Source: Brevibacillus brevis (GTDB lineage Bacteria > Bacillota > Bacilli > Brevibacillales > Brevibacillaceae). From it: a stretch of 64,000 nucleotides of DNA. Below are positions 35,693 to 46,600 of this stretch, piece after piece; within the stretch, counting starts at the first letter, position 1, and each line of letters opens with the position of its first letter. The stretch covers positions 3,162,001 to 3,226,000 of the forward strand of contig NZ_CP030117.1 of NCBI RefSeq assembly GCF_001039275.2, read 5' to 3'. The position numbers and the translations under genes were made by a program. A model generated the notes under the pieces. The model was not told the origin of the DNA. It did no database searches and worked only from the letters and a program-made list of their open reading frames with translations.

Positions 35693-36630
35693 TTGCGAAC
35701 ACCTTCCAATTCTTTGATTTTTCCTAACATTTGCAAACCGTAAGCAATACCGCCCCAAAGCGCCGCATCCTCTCCCAGGGCGGAAAGTTTTACGCTGACA
35801 TTCCGTTGCGGCAGAGTCCCCAGGAAATCTTGAATGTGTTTCTCAAGGGATCGATACTGGTCAGGGAATCTGCTCACCATGCCGCCCCCCACGACCACCA
35901 CTTCGGGGTCAAAGAGACGTATAGCGTTTGCAATACCAATAGCCAGCATTCGAAGGGAATCAGTTACAATCCACTGGGCAGTTTCATTTCCTTGAGAGGC
36001 TAAATGAAACACTTCGCTCGCTCTCGTAATAGACAGTCCTTTGGATTGAGCTATTCGTTCCATCGCCCTGCCAGATGCGTACATTTGCAAGCAACCGATA
36101 CCTCCGCAAGGACAGCGCTCTCCCCAAGGATCAACCGTTATATGGCCCAACTCGCCGCTTGCTCCTCTTGCTCCCGTATACAAATTTCCCTGTAAGACCA
36201 GCGAGCTGCCGATCCCGGTGCCAACTACGACATACAGAAGTTGTTGAACCGAGTGATCGAGTCCAAATGCGTATTCTCCCAAGGCTCCAAGATTGGCATC
36301 ATCAAACAGCACGATAGGCTTGCCCACCAAGGCTGCGAACGTATCACGAAAAGCAAAGCCATTCCATTCGGGACGATTCGGCCAGGTAACAATCGTTCCT
36401 GAGGCATCATGCAACGCAGCGAGTCCAGCTACAATCCCGCGGATTTCTCTTTCCGCCAGCTCTTCCCAATTGCTGATGACACCAGCCATTTGCGAAATCG
36501 CTTGACACGGACCCATGTCCTTCTCCAAATCGATCCTCATGGATTCCATCATCGTTGCACTCTCGAGATCAACGAGAGCCATCCTTACTGTGGAGCCTCC
36601 AAGATCAATCGTAACGAGGCATTCTCTCAT
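35689..36630 (-). CDS. ROK-family sugar kinase (RifN-like candidate kanosamine kinase)
   Basis: A 313-residue kinase with the ROK phosphate motif (TIDLGGSTVRMALVD), the sugar/ATP segment VVVGTGIGSSLVLQG, GELGH, and the zinc motif CPCGGIGCLQMYASG. Gln stands where many ROK kinases have Glu. RifN, a ROK kinase, makes kanosamine 6-phosphate in rifamycin producers. The ATG overlaps the dehydrogenase stop by ATGA, and the stop overlaps the aminotransferase start, so the three genes are tightly coupled. Glucokinase is the generic alternative; context favours an aminosugar substrate. Confidence 0.8.
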   Translation of the reverse strand: MRECLVTIDLGGSTVRMALVDLESATMMESMRIDLEKDMGPCQAISQMAGVISNWEELAEREIRGIVAGLAALHDASGTIVTWPNRPEWNGFAFRDTFAALVGKPIVLFDDANLGALGEYAFGLDHSVQQLLYVVVGTGIGSSLVLQGNLYTGARGASGELGHITVDPWGERCPCGGIGCLQMYASGRAMERIAQSKGLSITRASEVFHLASQGNETAQWIVTDSLRMLAIGIANAIRLFDPEVVVVGGGMVSRFPDQYRSLEKHIQDFLGTLPQRNVSVKLSALGEDAALWGGIAYGLQMLGKIKELEGVRK

Positions 36631-37730
36631 GTGACAACAAGTCCTTTACGAGCAGATTGATAGAGAAGCTGGATCAGCTGAACGACTTTTTCCCCGTCCC
36701 TTACCGAGATGCCTGATTGACTTTTTTCTCTGATACACGCCACAAGATGATCAGCCTGGCGCTTAAAAGCAAGGAGCGGATCTGGTTTCGTAGGGAAAGG
36801 TATATACTGCGCTTCTTGACCAGCTTGAGTGAACAACAGATGGGGCTGCTTGTACAATCCCTGATCGCTAAAGCCGAACAGGGTGCGTAACGTCAGGCTT
36901 CCGCGCTCGCCTTTCAGATGAATCTCCACAAAATCCCCGTCCACATCATCTTGCCAACTTACATGAAGCTTGCCGAGCACGCCGTTGGCAAACTGAATCA
37001 TGCCTACTGCAGTATCTTCCACCTCAACCCTTTCTGATTCAAAGCTGCCCAGCCAATTGCTATACCCCTCCTGAGTGGAAACAGGGCGAGAATAAATACT
37101 GGCCAGGCAAGCAACTGGCTCATCGGCTTCTGTCAAATAAAGCAACTGGTCAATCATATGGCTGCCCAGATCAATGAGGACTCCGCCTCCGGAAAGTTGT
37201 TTTTGGGTAAACCAGCTACCCGGACGGGGTATTCCTTTCTTTCGACGCCAACTGACTTCACAGATTTGAATCTTGCCGATCTGTCCAGACCGGATTCTTG
37301 ACCGCAACTCCTGAATATCATCACGGTAACGATTCACGAACCCCATCAACAAAACAGTTCCGGTTCCTTGGGCAATGTGGCGCAGAGCTACAGCGTCTTC
37401 TGCTGTCGTCGTCATCGGCTTTTCACATAAGACATGGATTCCTCTATCCAAGAAAAATTTCGTCAATTCGAAATGAGTATGATTGGGGGTACATAAAATC
37501 ACCGCATCCAAAGGAACTTGTCCGATCTCACTAAGACTGGAATACGCGATTGCGCCTGTTTGTTTCGCCAAACGGCCAGCGCGAGTTGCATCTGTATCGT
37601 AAATCGCTTGAACTGACACGTTATCCATCGACATAAAGCTGGGGAGATGTGCGTATTCTGCGATCCAACCCGCTCCAATAATCCCTATGGAAATCTGACT
37701 CTTTTGGGCCAAAGCATTCATCCTTTTCAT
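36627..37730 (-). CDS. Gfo/Idh/MocA sugar dehydrogenase (RifL-like)
   Basis: A 367-residue NAD(P)-dependent oxidoreductase. The Rossmann motif GIIGAGWIAEYAHLPSF is at about 16-32, HVLCEKPM is the family Lys-Pro site, and SGGGVLIDLGSHMIDQ carries the conserved Asp and His. In the RifL or NtdC roles such enzymes oxidise C3 of a glucose derivative so that an aminotransferase can install the amine. It is first of the coupled cassette dehydrogenase-kinase-aminotransferase, with 106 bp of untranslated DNA before it. ATG 37721 is an alternative start. A myo-inositol dehydrogenase-type activity is the generic alternative. Confidence 0.82.
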   Translation of the reverse strand: MKRMNALAQKSQISIGIIGAGWIAEYAHLPSFMSMDNVSVQAIYDTDATRAGRLAKQTGAIAYSSLSEIGQVPLDAVILCTPNHTHFELTKFFLDRGIHVLCEKPMTTTAEDAVALRHIAQGTGTVLLMGFVNRYRDDIQELRSRIRSGQIGKIQICEVSWRRKKGIPRPGSWFTQKQLSGGGVLIDLGSHMIDQLLYLTEADEPVACLASIYSRPVSTQEGYSNWLGSFESERVEVEDTAVGMIQFANGVLGKLHVSWQDDVDGDFVEIHLKGERGSLTLRTLFGFSDQGLYKQPHLLFTQAGQEAQYIPFPTKPDPLLAFKRQADHLVACIREKSQSGISVRDGEKVVQLIQLLYQSARKGLVVT

Positions 37731-37805
37731 TTGTCGTATGTTCCTGCTCTTGACTCATTCGGTTCTAGGAAAGATTTACCCTTCACGTTTTTTCATTTTT
37801 ATCAA

Positions 37806-37814
37806 ATTTTACCA
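37806..37814 (-). promoter_or_regulatory. Possible internal extended -10 promoter
   Basis: On the minus strand TGGTAAAAT fits an extended -10 (TGn-TAAAAT) about 75 bp before the dehydrogenase gene, in the only sizeable gap between the BtrH-like gene and the sugar cassette. A TTGACA upstream is at the wrong distance. It would let the cassette be expressed on its own. Confidence 0.3.
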
Positions 37815-37836
37815 TATTGCTACTTGGTACTACGGA

Positions 37837-38919
37837 TTATGTCAACAGTTCAAGCGTGAAGGAAGTCACCCTTTTTTCTTTTTCGCACATGCCCATAAGT
37901 AGTTCTCGTAACGACTCCATCTCGCTCTGGTGCGATTGGTTGGCCCCCCTGCTGTAATAGGACTTGTAATATAGTTTAATGAGCGTATTTCCATATAGTT
38001 CCCAATCATGGCACAGTTTTTTATATTCGCTGGTCAACCGGTCGAATGCAGTCTCATTCACCCAGTTATTTTTATACAGAATCAGAGGCAAATGAATGGT
38101 AGATTTCCGAAAGAAATACGGATTTTTGATCGCCACGGCCTTACGCTGAAAATTCGGAAGGGATATCCCTAGCAATCTTTGCTCGATGCTATCTGCAAAT
38201 CGCTGGATGGCTGACAGTCCATACGCTGTATAAATTGGAGAATTTTCCGAATGTATCCCCTTGATTTGGGTGCGTTCTTCCAGAAGGAGAGAATGGAGAT
38301 TCCCTTTTATCAGCTCTTTTGTACATCTGGAAAAAAATTGTTGCTCTTCTTGCTCTTTGATTCGCGTCGCCAAGAGAGACGGGGCCTGTGCAGATGCAAA
38401 GGCCCGATCAAAACAATCGTAGGGAAGCATGTATTTCTCCATTTTACTTGGCTGCATGCAATCCTCGATCAAAAGATATGATTTCGTCTCTTCGTTGTAA
38501 CCATAAAGAAAAGCAGGGTGTACGATATGCTGTTTTTCCGAGTCTACACCGGAGGGATAATAAAAGCGGTCCAAATCCACAAAAACATAGTAGCCGTTTC
38601 GTAAAAATTCCTTGATGGCGCGATGACCACTTTCTTCTTTTGCAAAGGAATAGGTTTGGAAATCCAAAACGGAAGAAAGATCTAACACGCGAACAACATC
38701 TAGTAGCAGCATTCCTTCTTCATGTGCTTGACTTTTGTTTTCCGTCGTTTCATCCCTAGCGTCTTCTTCCAGCGAATGTAACTGATACTTTGTTTCTGCT
38801 AAGCATGGGGTATACTCAAAATTTTTATCGTGATTCATCAGGATCGAGATCAAATTGTTATTGACGCAATTTATCCATGTTCCATTAAAGGGCTCCACCG
38901 GGAGTGAAAACGCTTCCAA
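37837..38919 (-). CDS. BtrH-like putative acyltransferase (cysteine-peptidase fold)
   Basis: About 360 residues. The start is probably TTG 38919, eight bases after GGAGGT. The N-terminal part fits the BtrH N-terminal/C39-peptidase-like pattern: a Cys in TWINCVNNNLISILMNH (about residue 18), then YYVFVDLDRFYYP, a His in IVHPAFLYGYNEE, and SYLLIEDC before a predicted helical C-terminus. In butirosin synthesis BtrH moves an acyl group from a carrier protein to an aminoglycoside amine. Here the gene lies between the last PKS and the aminosugar cassette, so transfer of a carrier-bound acyl chain to an amino sugar is an attractive inference. The assignment rests on short motifs only. Confidence 0.6.
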   Translation of the reverse strand: MEAFSLPVEPFNGTWINCVNNNLISILMNHDKNFEYTPCLAETKYQLHSLEEDARDETTENKSQAHEEGMLLLDVVRVLDLSSVLDFQTYSFAKEESGHRAIKEFLRNGYYVFVDLDRFYYPSGVDSEKQHIVHPAFLYGYNEETKSYLLIEDCMQPSKMEKYMLPYDCFDRAFASAQAPSLLATRIKEQEEQQFFSRCTKELIKGNLHSLLLEERTQIKGIHSENSPIYTAYGLSAIQRFADSIEQRLLGISLPNFQRKAVAIKNPYFFRKSTIHLPLILYKNNWVNETAFDRLTSEYKKLCHDWELYGNTLIKLYYKSYYSRGANQSHQSEMESLRELLMGMCEKEKRVTSFTLELLT

Positions 38920-38942
38920 CGATCTACACCTCCACACTTATC

Positions 38943-41900
38943 CTAGACCGGCTCACTCATCTCTCTGATGAACTGGTCCGCTTCGTCCGCTGTTATTTTT
39001 CCTTGCTCCAAATCATTCATGATTTGTTCAATCGTCATGTTCCGTTTTACCGGAGTAGCTCGTTTTCTCTCAAGATAGGTAGCCATATCATGTACGGTCG
39101 GATAGGAGAAAATATCGGAGATCATAAACACGCCAGGATAGGCTGCATCCAATTCCTTTTGGAGCCTGACCGCAAGCAGTGAATTTCCGCCCAAATCTTC
39201 GAAGTTGGCAAAGATGCTGATCTCCTCAAGACCGAGCACTTTTGCCAAGATAAGCGCGATTTCCTGATCCCACTTCGTTATCTCCTGATGATCAGCTTCT
39301 TTTATGATCGCCGTTTCTCGGATAGACGAGTGTTCAAGTGTGCTGCTACTGCCAAGTGCGCGATCGATTGCCTTCTCGATACTCTCCGCAAGCACATAAT
39401 CTTTTGCCAAGCTGTGTCCAATCGTTTCTTTTGTGAGTTTTGGCTTCAATTGACCGACGATGACCTGGCAAAGGTCTGCTTCCAAAAGCTCTGTGAAGAT
39501 CGCCGCTCCCTGACTTGGCGAGATGCTCTCGAAAAGGTTGTACTGATTGTCTGTATCGTACGCTTGACCCATTCCAACATCTCGCCACAGAGGCCAATTG
39601 ATGGTAAGCGCTTTTCTCCCTGTTTGACGCATATAGGCTGCATAGAGATCCATGTAACTGTTCGCCGCCACGTAATCACTTTGTCCAATACCGCCTGTCA
39701 ACGTATGCATGCTAGAAAACATCACAAAGAAATCGAGATTGTCTTGCCGTGTGATTCGCTCCAATATCCAGGTGCCCCTCACCTTCGCTGCCATAACTTC
39801 CCGGATGCGGCTCTCTGGTTTGCGCACGAGCAATCCTTCCCCTGCTACCCCAGCACAATGGATCACGCCATGGATGGCTCCGGACTCTTTGCGGATTTTC
39901 TCAATCACTTCACGCATCTGGCCCTCTTGGCTAATTTCCGCTGAATGAATCTGCACGATCGCGCCGTTTTTCTCCATCTCGTGGATAGAGGCGATCTGTT
40001 GGAGCCTTTTCTGATCTTCCCCCTTAGATACGATGTCTGCCCACATGTCTCGCACGGGCAATCCTTGCCGACTGATCAGGTGGATTTTCGCAGGACTCAA
40101 ACGGCTGATCTGTTTGCCGATTTCCAAACCCAATCCTCCGGTCCCACCTGTAATCACATATACGCCGCCTGCATTGATCACTGGCTTCTCGCCTGTGGCT
40201 GCCAGGGTAGTTTCCTTCAATCGCTCCACGTACCGCTTGTTGTTGCGATAGGCAACTTGGTACGGGGCATCTGTGACCGCAAATTCTTCGATAATCAATT
40301 TCGGATCGGTATAAGCATCGATATCAATGAACCGGATACGTACATGAGGAAATTCTTCTCGTGCTACTTTGCCAAGGCCCAGCAAGCATCCATGCTCTGG
40401 GTGAAGGGGCATCTCGTCTCCCGTTACTCGGTTGCCCTGATCGCACACGAGGATGATTTCTAACTCTTCACCAGCAGAATGAGCAAAGAGACTGTCTAGC
40501 AAGTAATACAGACTGGAAAAGCCTCTTTCCTCCGCCTTGCTGAGTCCGTCAACATCCTGAATCTCCGTTTCCGTCATGCTCATCAAATGGATAATTTTCT
40601 TAATCTTTTTCGCCTGCCATTGCGGCCACAAGCAATGATAGTCTTCACGATCCTTGGCTTGGCTGTAAGCGATCTCGCTTAGTTCTCCATAAATGTCGCG
40701 TAGATGCTCCTGAAGTCGCTCGGCAATCTCTCCCTCCCCTTTGAACACAGCCACGGCCTCTTCAAGCACAGTCTGCGGCTTTTCACGGGATGAAGATGGT
40801 GCCTCCTGGAGAATCCAATCCTTTTCGTAATAGCTCGCCCTCGTTATCTGGCCATTTACCTGCTTGATGGTATATCCAACTATTTCAGCGAGTACCTCTC
40901 CATCGGCATTCAAAATATCGATGTCAAAAGTTGCTGTTTGGTTTCCTTCTCCCTGCGCGCGCCTTTTTACATAACTGTAAATAGCAGAAGGAATAGGGGC
41001 GTGAACCCGGATCTCCTGATAGTAAAAAGGCAGATACAAAAGGTCATCCATGCTGCGTATCGCGATATTGACTGCATTGTCCATCATAGCTGGATGATAG
41101 AGGTAGTGTGCCGTTTCTTCACGATAGGAATCTGCGAGTTGGATCGCAACCAAACATTCCGTGGCTCCTATTCGAAGCCCTTTGATATTGTTCCAGTGTG
41201 GTCCTGTCGTAATAAAGCCTCCGCTCCGCTGCAGGTCAGTTGTGCTGGAAGCTAACGTACTTTGCAAGGCCAGCAGGTCTACGCGTTTTTGCTCCTGCAT
41301 GGAACGACACAGTTTACCCTCCGCATGCTTGCGCCAGGAGCCATCTGCTTGATCCTTACTGGCGATATAGAAGTGATTTTCGTAGCCCTCTTTTTTTACC
41401 GTGATTTGCAGTTCATGGGTCTCCTCTTCCTGAAGCGAAAAGGGCTGCAAAAAGGCGAGGTCCTTGATGACAGTGAGACCGCCTTGTTGTCTGCCAACTT
41501 CGAGCAGCATCTCGATATACGCTGTGCCGGGCAAGACATACTCGCTACCCACCATGTGCTCGTGGAAGACCCAGTCTGTTGTAACGGAAAAGGCTGTCGT
41601 ATACACCGTCTGCTCGATAGTGTCGCAAGTATATCCGCGAAGCAGTGGGTGTCCTAACGCTTGTGGAGCGGTCTGCCGATATCCTTGATTGCTGCTTTCT
41701 ACCCAGCAACGAGTTTTATGAAACGGATAGACGGGGAGGCTTAGGCGATTGCACATGGACGGGTCGTATAATTGCTTCCATTCAATAGCCGCTCCCAAAA
41801 CATATAGCTCCCCCAAAGAGTGATAGAAGGACATTTCTTTTCCTCGGGTAGCCTTAGAAGTGAGCAAGTCTCTAGCTTGCAAGGACAACTCCTGCTTTTC

Positions 41901-43640
41901 TCGCTCTGTCCATTTCTTCTTCAGGTTGTGCGGATGATCGGCTGATGATCCTCTGCTGACAACCACTTCGTGAATCTGGTACAATACCTGCTCACTAGAG
42001 GCAAGACCATGTCTCTTCAGATATTCCAGCTTGCTGAGCAGATCGTCGTAACCTGAGAAGATGATCATCAATCGATGGTTGTAATGGCCGCGTCCCGTGC
42101 TCGCTGTGTAGCACAGGTCCTGCAAATCAATTTGCTTGTTCCTGTATAAATAAGCGACATAGTCTGCCACCAGCTTGGATAGTACCTGCTCATCTTTTCC
42201 AGATAGCGGAAGCAAATAGAGAGAGGGCTCGTCCTTTTTCGTGTATAGCTGAACTTCTGGAGCCTCCCCTACTACCATGTGGCAATTGGTTCCGCTAAAG
42301 CCAAACGAACTGATACCCGCGATTCGCGGTCCTCCCGAAGTTGTCCAATCCCGGAGACGATCATTCACATAGACGGGCGAAGCAAAGAAATCAATAAAAG
42401 GATTCGCCTCCAGAAAGTTGATGCTCGCCGGAATTTTGCGGTGGCGCATAGCCAGCAACACTTTTAGCAAGGATGCTAGCCCTGATGCTCCGACAGTATG
42501 TCCGATGTTCGTCTTAACCGTTCCAATGGCACAAAACTGCTTTTTCTTTGTATAGCGGGAAAAAGCTTTGACAAGACCATCAATCTCGATCGAATCTCCC
42601 AATTGGGTTCCAGTTCCATGCGCTTCGATGTAGGAAATCGCTTCGCCATCGATGCCCGCCTCCTGCCATGCTCGACAAATGACTTCTTCCTGCGCACGAG
42701 CATTCGGTGCCGTGATCCCGTCTGATGTTCCATCGTTGTTTACTGCGCTTCCTTTAATCACGCCGTAGATATGGTCTCGATCCCGAATTGCATGCTGAAG
42801 AGGCTTGAGGATGACGGCACCCACCCCTTCTCCCCAAACTGTTCCATTCGCCTGTTTGTCAAATGTGCGGATCAGATAATCTTCCGACTCGACTAGACCA
42901 AGCATCGGATTTTTGATTGGGCTGTAATTAATGTGAATCCCACCTGCGATCGCCATGTCGCAAACGCCCGATACAATGGCTCGGCACGCTTCATGGACGG
43001 CAACCAGTCCGGAAGAGCATGAAGTATCAATGACAAGGCTCGGACCCTTTAAATTAAACCAATAGGAAATTCGACTAGACAGAATGGCTGACCACGTGCC
43101 AGATAGCAACAAAGGATCTTTTTCCGCCGCATTGTCTCGATACCATTGTCCCCAGGTATGATCCGTACCGATATATACACCTGTATTCGTTCCGCTGATG
43201 TCTTTGTAATAGTATCCTGCGTCTTCCAGGGCTTGATAGGAAGTTTCCAACATCAATCTTTGCATCGGGTCCATGAATTTTGCTTCGACAGGAGAGATTT
43301 GGAAAAAAGCAGGGTCAAACTGATCAATGCGATCCAGATATCCGCCCTTAAAGAACCATTGATTTTTTTCCACTTGCCCCAATAGACGTTCATCGATACA
43401 ATCCCGAACGCGTGAATCGGGAAACTCATCGATGCAATTTTGTTGATGCTTCAGTTGCTCCCAAAAGTGAGCCAGGTCCTCTCCTTTCGGAAATTTGCCT
43501 GCCATGCCGACAATGGCAATTTCTTTGTCCACCATCGGCTCTGTAAGCTTCTGACACTGCTCCAATAGCGCTGCTGCATCTGTCGGATTCATTTTTTTGG
43601 TAGCGACTAGTTCAAAAATAAGTTTTTCTACTGCCGTCAT
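38943..43640 (-). CDS. Trans-AT PKS module KS-DH-KR-ACP
   Basis: 1565 residues. KS ~38-460: Cys208 in DTSCSSG, HGTGT, and the second His in NIGHTVG. There is no AT; LPVYPFHKTRCW marks the post-KS linker. DH ~640-930 has His and Asp (HMVGSEYVLPG; HPAMMD), but Ser replaces Gly of HxxxG. KR ~1140-1400 has GGTGGLG and SDYVAANSY. ACP ~1455-1530 has LGGNSLL. A C-terminal helical pair (about TIEQIMNDLEQGKITADEAD) resembles a docking element. It would add one ketide, reduce it and probably dehydrate it. It is closely similar to the protein at 43640-48319. ATG overlaps the preceding TAA by one base, behind GGGAGGAGG. Confidence 0.92.
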   Translation of the reverse strand: MTAVEKLIFELVATKKMNPTDAAALLEQCQKLTEPMVDKEIAIVGMAGKFPKGEDLAHFWEQLKHQQNCIDEFPDSRVRDCIDERLLGQVEKNQWFFKGGYLDRIDQFDPAFFQISPVEAKFMDPMQRLMLETSYQALEDAGYYYKDISGTNTGVYIGTDHTWGQWYRDNAAEKDPLLLSGTWSAILSSRISYWFNLKGPSLVIDTSCSSGLVAVHEACRAIVSGVCDMAIAGGIHINYSPIKNPMLGLVESEDYLIRTFDKQANGTVWGEGVGAVILKPLQHAIRDRDHIYGVIKGSAVNNDGTSDGITAPNARAQEEVICRAWQEAGIDGEAISYIEAHGTGTQLGDSIEIDGLVKAFSRYTKKKQFCAIGTVKTNIGHTVGASGLASLLKVLLAMRHRKIPASINFLEANPFIDFFASPVYVNDRLRDWTTSGGPRIAGISSFGFSGTNCHMVVGEAPEVQLYTKKDEPSLYLLPLSGKDEQVLSKLVADYVAYLYRNKQIDLQDLCYTASTGRGHYNHRLMIIFSGYDDLLSKLEYLKRHGLASSEQVLYQIHEVVVSRGSSADHPHNLKKKWTEREKQELSLQARDLLTSKATRGKEMSFYHSLGELYVLGAAIEWKQLYDPSMCNRLSLPVYPFHKTRCWVESSNQGYRQTAPQALGHPLLRGYTCDTIEQTVYTTAFSVTTDWVFHEHMVGSEYVLPGTAYIEMLLEVGRQQGGLTVIKDLAFLQPFSLQEEETHELQITVKKEGYENHFYIASKDQADGSWRKHAEGKLCRSMQEQKRVDLLALQSTLASSTTDLQRSGGFITTGPHWNNIKGLRIGATECLVAIQLADSYREETAHYLYHPAMMDNAVNIAIRSMDDLLYLPFYYQEIRVHAPIPSAIYSYVKRRAQGEGNQTATFDIDILNADGEVLAEIVGYTIKQVNGQITRASYYEKDWILQEAPSSSREKPQTVLEEAVAVFKGEGEIAERLQEHLRDIYGELSEIAYSQAKDREDYHCLWPQWQAKKIKKIIHLMSMTETEIQDVDGLSKAEERGFSSLYYLLDSLFAHSAGEELEIILVCDQGNRVTGDEMPLHPEHGCLLGLGKVAREEFPHVRIRFIDIDAYTDPKLIIEEFAVTDAPYQVAYRNNKRYVERLKETTLAATGEKPVINAGGVYVITGGTGGLGLEIGKQISRLSPAKIHLISRQGLPVRDMWADIVSKGEDQKRLQQIASIHEMEKNGAIVQIHSAEISQEGQMREVIEKIRKESGAIHGVIHCAGVAGEGLLVRKPESRIREVMAAKVRGTWILERITRQDNLDFFVMFSSMHTLTGGIGQSDYVAANSYMDLYAAYMRQTGRKALTINWPLWRDVGMGQAYDTDNQYNLFESISPSQGAAIFTELLEADLCQVIVGQLKPKLTKETIGHSLAKDYVLAESIEKAIDRALGSSSTLEHSSIRETAIIKEADHQEITKWDQEIALILAKVLGLEEISIFANFEDLGGNSLLAVRLQKELDAAYPGVFMISDIFSYPTVHDMATYLERKRATPVKRNMTIEQIMNDLEQGKITADEADQFIREMSEPV

Positions 43641-46600
43641 TACACACCTCCTCCCTTATTTTTGTAGGCATCAAGTGCTTCGTGCACGGATATTTCTTGA
43701 CTGGCTAATCGCTGCAACAAATCCAGTGTCGTTGCTGCACTGACAGTGCTGCCATTGAGTTGCTGGTGCTTTTTCTCTATGTAATCCGCCATTTCCGAGA
43801 TCGTCGAATAGGTGAACACATCTGAGATATTCAAGATCGGTCCGTATTTTTCTTCCAAGAGCCTGAATAGATAGACAGCCAGGATAGAATTGCCTCCCAG
43901 ACTATTAAATTTGGCAGAAAGGCGTATTTCTTTGACACCGAGAACTTGTGCCCAAATCATGGCGACTTCTCTTTCTGTAGCGGACAAGGCAGATTCATCT
44001 TTATCCAAGATGTGTAGATGTTCTTTTTGAGCAGGGCGATCCGCTTTTTCCTCTCGCGGAGATCCCAACTGCGTTCGTAAAAAGTTCGCTAACTGGTCGC
44101 TTAACACATAATCATGCCCTAAGCTTTGTCCAATGGCTTCCTTGGTGAGTCGGCGTTTCAGTTGACCGACAATCACCTGATTTTGGTCTGCATGCAAAAG
44201 CTCTGTAAAAATCGTTGCTCCCTGTCTTGGCGCAAGGCTCTCGAACGGGCTATGTCGATTGTCCACGTCGTACGTTTTCCCCATTCCAACGTCTTGCCAC
44301 AGTGGCCAGTTGATAGTAAGAGACTTTCTGCCTCGTTGGCGCATGGAGGCTGCATACATGTCCAAGTAACTGTTTGCCGCTACATAATCGCTCTGTCCAG
44401 CTCCGCCTGTCACCGTGTTCATACTGGAAAACATCACAAAGAAATCAAGGTCGTCATCTCCTGTGAGCTGATCCAATATCCATGTGCCTCTCACTTTGGC
44501 CGCCATGACTTCCCGGATGCGGCTTTCTGGCTTGCGAACGAGCAGTCCTTCTCCTGCCACTCCCGCACAATGGATCACTCCGTGGATAGCACCAGAATCA
44601 GAGCGGATTTTTTCGATCACTTGGCGCATCTGACTCTCTTGACTGATATCTGCTGCATGAATCTGAACACTCGCGCCGTTACTCTCCATTTCGCGGATGG
44701 AAGCGATCTGCTCAATTTGTCTTTGCTCTCCTCCGTTGGTAACGATGTCCTCCCACATCTCTCGAACTGGCAAGCCTTGTCGGCTGATCAGGTGGATGTT
44801 TACCTGATTTAGACGGCTGAGCTGCTTGCCGATTTCCAGGCCTAATCCCCCGGTCCCGCCTGTAATCATATACACACCGCCAGATTTAATAACGGGTACT
44901 TCGCTTGTTACTTCCAGCGTCGTTTCCTTTAATCGTTCCACATACCGCTTGTTGTTGCGGTAGGCTACTTGATACGGCGCATCTGCTACAGCAAACTCTT
45001 CGACGATCAAATTGGGATCGGTATATGCATCGATATCGATAAAACGGATACGCACATGAGGGAATTCTTCCCGCCCTACTTTACCAAGGCCCAGCAAGCA
45101 CCCATGTTCAGGACGGAGGGTCGTTTCGTCCCCCGTAACACGATTGCCATGATCGCACACGAGGATGATTTCCAGCTCTTCACCAGAAGAATGAACAAAG
45201 AGACTGTCAAGCAAGTAATACAGACTGTAAAAGCCCCTTTCTTCCGCTTCGTTGAGTCCCCCTATATCCTGAATCTCCGTTTCCGTCATACTCATGAAAT
45301 GGATGACTTTTTTCATTTTTTTCGCCTGCCATTGCGACCACAAACGGTGATAGTCCTCACGATCCTTGACTTGGCCAATTGCATCCCCGTAGGAGACTTC
45401 AACGATGTCTTCATAGACATTGTTCAGACACTTCCGAAGCCGCTCGGCAAGCTCTCCTTTTCCTCTGAACACTGCCACTGTCTCGCCAGAAGCGGCTTGC
45501 TGCTTTTCATCGGATGGGAGTGGGGCTTCCTTGCAAATCCAATCCTTTTCGTAATAGCTCGCTGTAGTCATCTGGGCATTTACCTGCTTAATGGTATACC
45601 CTTCAATTTCAACGAGCACCTCGCCATCGGGATTCAATATGTCGATGTCAAATGTTGCCGTTTGGTTTTCTTCCCCTTGTGCTCGCCTTTTCACATAGCT
45701 GTAAATGTCAGGTGGTATAGGGGCATAGACCCGAATCTCCTGATAGTAAAAAGGCAGATACAAATGAGCATCGATGCTCCGTATCGCAATATTGGCGGCA
45801 TTGTCCAGCATGGCCGGATGATAGTGGAAATGAGCCGTTTCTTCGCGATAGGAATCTGCGAGTTGAATGGAAACTAGACATTCCGTCTCGCCCGTTTGCA
45901 GCTCCTTCATATTGTTCCAGCGTGCTCCTGTCGTAATGTAACCCCCGCTCGATTCCACATCGGTTGTGCTGGGAGCCGCATGGAACGTCCTTTGCAGAGC
46001 AGACAGGTCTAAGCGCTTTTGCTCACGCGTCGAGCGGCACAGTTTTCCTTCCGCATGCTGGCGCCAGGAGCCATCTGTCTGATCCTTGCTAGCGATAGAG
46101 AAGTGATTTTCGTCGCCTTCTTTTTTCATCGTGATTTTCAGTTCATGACTCTCAGATTGCTGAAGTGAAAAAGGCTGCAAAAAAGCAAGGTCCTTGATGA
46201 CAGTGAACTCGCCTTGTTGTCTTCCTACCTCTAGCAGCATCTCGATGTACGCCGTGCCAGGCAGTACATATTCGTTTCCGATCATGTGCTCGTTCAGGAC
46301 CCAGTCATCTTTTACTGACAATCCGACTACATAAGTAACTTGATCAGAAGTATTTTCACCCAAACTTGTGAGCAATGGATGCTGGGACTTCGGTGAGCTT
46401 AGTAGCTTGTTATCCGCATAATCCTCCTGATTAATCCAGCAACGAATTTTCTGAAACGGATAAACCGGCAAACTTAATCGGTTGCACGAAGAGCCGTCAA
46501 ATAAACGCTCCCATTGGATTGCGGCCCCCGCTACGTAAAGCTCACCCAAGGACAGATAGGAAGACAAATCTTTATCTGAAGCGTCGTGAACGGTTGCTGT

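Noticed and set aside
34508..37730. A full 3-amino-5-hydroxybenzoate (AHBA) pathway with an aromatic PKS starter
   Set aside because: Only RifK/L/N-like genes are present; no aminoDHQ synthase, dehydratase, transketolase or quinate-type genes are visible. It remains possible only if those lie outside the window.
39288..40463. Long plus-strand open frames opposite the PKS genes (also near 44126-45877, 52686-54284 and 21743-22761)
   Set aside because: They are antisense to clear PKS/NRPS domains, recur wherever the sense domains recur, and have no ribosome sites or recognisable motifs.
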